Shown here in pieces: positions 4,726 through 6,346 of a stretch of 6,346 nucleotides of DNA. Positions within the stretch are counted from its first letter, which is position 1, and every line of letters begins with the position of its first letter. The notes beneath the pieces are model-generated. The model did no database searches and had not been told where the DNA came from. It saw nothing but the letters and a program-made list of their open reading frames with translations. The DNA comes from Desulfosporosinus sp. (lineage in GTDB: Bacteria; Bacillota; Desulfitobacteriia; Desulfitobacteriales; Desulfitobacteriaceae). The position numbers and the translations under genes are program-made. The DNA is taken from NCBI GenBank assembly GCA_003132105.1, contig PKWS01000240.1, positions 472-6,817 on the forward strand, written 5' to 3'.

Positions 4726-6346
4726 CCTCTGCACAAATGGGTGGTTGTTTAGAAAAGAAAGGAAAGCCTAGTACTTGAATGTCTTTGCGAAGTTCATCTG
4801 ATATAGCGATTTCGCGTCCAAGTGTAAAAGAATAAAGTGTACAACGTGTCACTTTAATTTTAAGTAGGCGTTCAATCGCGAGAGCATAAAGTGAGAGTTG
4901 GAGGGAATAACGATCCCGCAAGATCTGCTCCGGATTAGTTCCGCCGTTCTCCATTCCGTCAGTGCTCATTGTCCGAAATGAATCTGTCTTATAGTCAAGA
5001 ATTTCCGCATGGATTTCCTGGTGTTCGTCCTTACTAATCAAAACAACATCGATGACGCCCTGAACTAAGATATTCGATTGGTTCTCGGACGGAAAAGTTA
5101 ATGTAAAAGGAATTTCTCGTAGTATTTGTTGAGCGCTAAAGAGTCGTTCTCCCAGTTGGGAGCTCAGGAACTGAGCAATCTGGATTGGTTTTATACTATT
5201 TTTTTGTACGAAACCTAGAATTTCATGTTGATTGAGCATAATGAGAAACTCGCTAACATTATTGATCTGTTCCATCTCAGTCAAAGTTCGCCATTGAGTT
5301 GCCCATTCTTCAAAAGGAAGGTGTTGCATCGCCGTGTGCAGGGCAGTTCCACGTTCAGCCGCGGTAAGATCCTGCTCTCCTTGAAGAAATTTTGGGCGTT
5401 TCATAGAATCTGTGTTTTTCGAAAGCGTTGGAAGCGGAGCAGTTCCCTCGTCTGTATGCCAGTTGTGTTGACGTTTTAATTCACTGACACTGGTTTTTGC
5501 TACCTGCCTAACAGAATTGAGGTGTGGATATTGCCAGTTTAGCCTACGGTTGACCTCAGAAAACAATGGGTCATACGTAATTTCCTTTTCGCTATTATCT
5601 AAGCACCTCACTAGCCCTTCGTCTTTGCTCTCTCCGAGACTAGTCGCCCGACATTCTTCCTTGCTCGATGTTAAACTACGATGAATCTGAATTTCCCAGC
5701 GTGAATTCACTTCCGGAATGGATAAAGCTGATTGTCCATCGGTTTGGCCAAAAAGGTGTTCTGGATGGCGGGCTAATGCTGGTCCGATCCAATCCAGAAA
5801 GCATTTGGCACTCCGGAGTTGACCTTCTGGTAAGGCGGCCTCTTCCCATTCTAGAGTTCGATTCCATTTGAGAAATGTCTTATCTAAGTTATCCATAGTC
5901 CCATAGAGGAACAATCGCTCTTTGGCACGAGTAAGGGCAACATAAAGAATACGCAACTCTTCTGCTAAAGCTTCTTGAGCCAAACGTTGTTTTACCGCGT
6001 ACTGGATCAAAGAGGGGTAGCGTACATTATTTTCTATATCAATGATTGGCATACCCATTCCTAATTTGGAGTGAAGGAGCACCTTTCCCTTGAGACTTCG
6101 TGTATTAAAAGTACGACCCAGACCGACAACGAACACAACGGGAAACTCTAAACCCTTGCTGGCGTGAACCGTGATTAGCCGAACGACATCTTCATTTTCT
6201 CCCAAAGATCGAGCATTTCCCATATCCTTACCTTGCCCCTGGAAACGATCCAGAAAACGAAGAAAGCGGAACAATCCGCGATACCTTGTTGCTTCAAAGC
6301 GACTGGCCCGGTCATAGAGAACTCGTAGGTTGGCCTGACGCTGAAA
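4709..6346 (-). CDS. addA: AddA helicase-nuclease subunit, C-terminal part (enters from right edge)
   Basis: The frame is open from the window edge at 6346 to TAG at 4709-4711, giving 545 visible residues; the TTG at 6274 is internal, because the 24 codons before it (RQANLRVLYDRASRFE) are good AddA sequence. AddA with AddB resects double-strand breaks and loads RecA in Bacillota. Visible landmarks in window numbering are helicase motif V, TVHASKGLEFP (59-69); motif VI, RILYVALTRAKER (132-144); and the C-terminal RecB-type nuclease domain with RGTALH (332-337), GVID (430-433), LDYKTD (450-455) and QLSLY (483-487). Asp433, Asp451 and Lys453 should be the catalytic set, with His337 also in place, so the nuclease looks active. 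AddA proteins are about 1,200 residues, so slightly under half is seen. The linker between helicase and nuclease (about 195-320) looks poorly conserved, as usual. addB is expected upstream, outside the window. Confidence 0.95.
   Translation of the reverse strand, partial: FQRQANLRVLYDRASRFEATRYRGLFRFLRFLDRFQGQGKDMGNARSLGENEDVVRLITVHASKGLEFPVVFVVGLGRTFNTRSLKGKVLLHSKLGMGMPIIDIENNVRYPSLIQYAVKQRLAQEALAEELRILYVALTRAKERLFLYGTMDNLDKTFLKWNRTLEWEEAALPEGQLRSAKCFLDWIGPALARHPEHLFGQTDGQSALSIPEVNSRWEIQIHRSLTSSKEECRATSLGESKDEGLVRCLDNSEKEITYDPLFSEVNRRLNWQYPHLNSVRQVAKTSVSELKRQHNWHTDEGTAPLPTLSKNTDSMKRPKFLQGEQDLTAAERGTALHTAMQHLPFEEWATQWRTLTEMEQINNVSEFLIMLNQHEILGFVQKNSIKPIQIAQFLSSQLGERLFSAQQILREIPFTLTFPSENQSNILVQGVIDVVLISKDEHQEIHAEILDYKTDSFRTMSTDGMENGGTNPEQILRDRYSLQLSLYALAIERLLKIKVTRCTLYSFTLGREIAISDELRKDIQVLGFPFFSKQPPICAEVLEEL

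Noticed and set aside
5225..5871. Short open frames on both strands within addA
   Set aside because: They overlap the confidently assigned addA frame and show no domain or start signal.
6272..6274. TTG as a start codon for the AddA fragment
   Set aside because: The frame continues upstream to the window edge with typical AddA sequence, so this codon is an internal Leu.

Overview
The window looks like a chromosomal stretch from a low-GC Bacillota bacterium, most likely a Clostridia member of the Desulfosporosinus/Desulfitobacterium kind. The grounds are strong AGGAGG-type ribosome binding sites, a DegV-family lipid-binding protein, an AddA-type recombination helicase-nuclease and a MurJ of the clostridial type. 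The genus is an inference from protein flavour, not a proven assignment. No mobile element, CRISPR array, rRNA or tRNA was seen.

Layout. Positions 1-173 (minus) hold the N-terminus of a nitroreductase-family flavoprotein that runs off the left edge. Positions 248-1798 (minus) hold a complete murJ, the lipid II flippase gene, with a good promoter and a structured leader upstream. Positions 1975-2289 (minus, possibly from 2373) hold a small unrecognised protein with three membrane segments. A long hairpin terminator at 2448-2495 closes the next gene, degV (2536-3393, minus). A 342-base AT-rich spacer (3394-3735) then separates degV from the only plus-strand genes. These are a 29-residue mini-ORF with a strong ribosome binding site and a TTG start (3736-3825), and a secreted or membrane-anchored DUF3999-like protein (3818-4702) whose start codon lies inside the end of the mini-ORF. 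Positions 4709-6346 (minus) hold the C-terminal half of AddA, which enters from the right edge and meets the plus-strand gene tail to tail with 6 bases between stop codons.

The genes do not form one pathway. They are mostly single transcription units for the cell envelope (MurJ), fatty-acid handling (DegV/FakB type), DNA repair (AddA) and flavin redox chemistry (nitroreductase), plus two proteins of unknown role. By hand counts of a few 60-base rows, the small membrane gene (about 33-37% GC) is more AT-rich than murJ and addA (about 45-47%).

The least ordinary part is 3688-3840. There the DUF3999-like gene has no ribosome binding site of its own and appears to be translated by coupling to the mini-ORF ahead of it. 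I see no convincing evidence of a defence system or other large novel system in this window.
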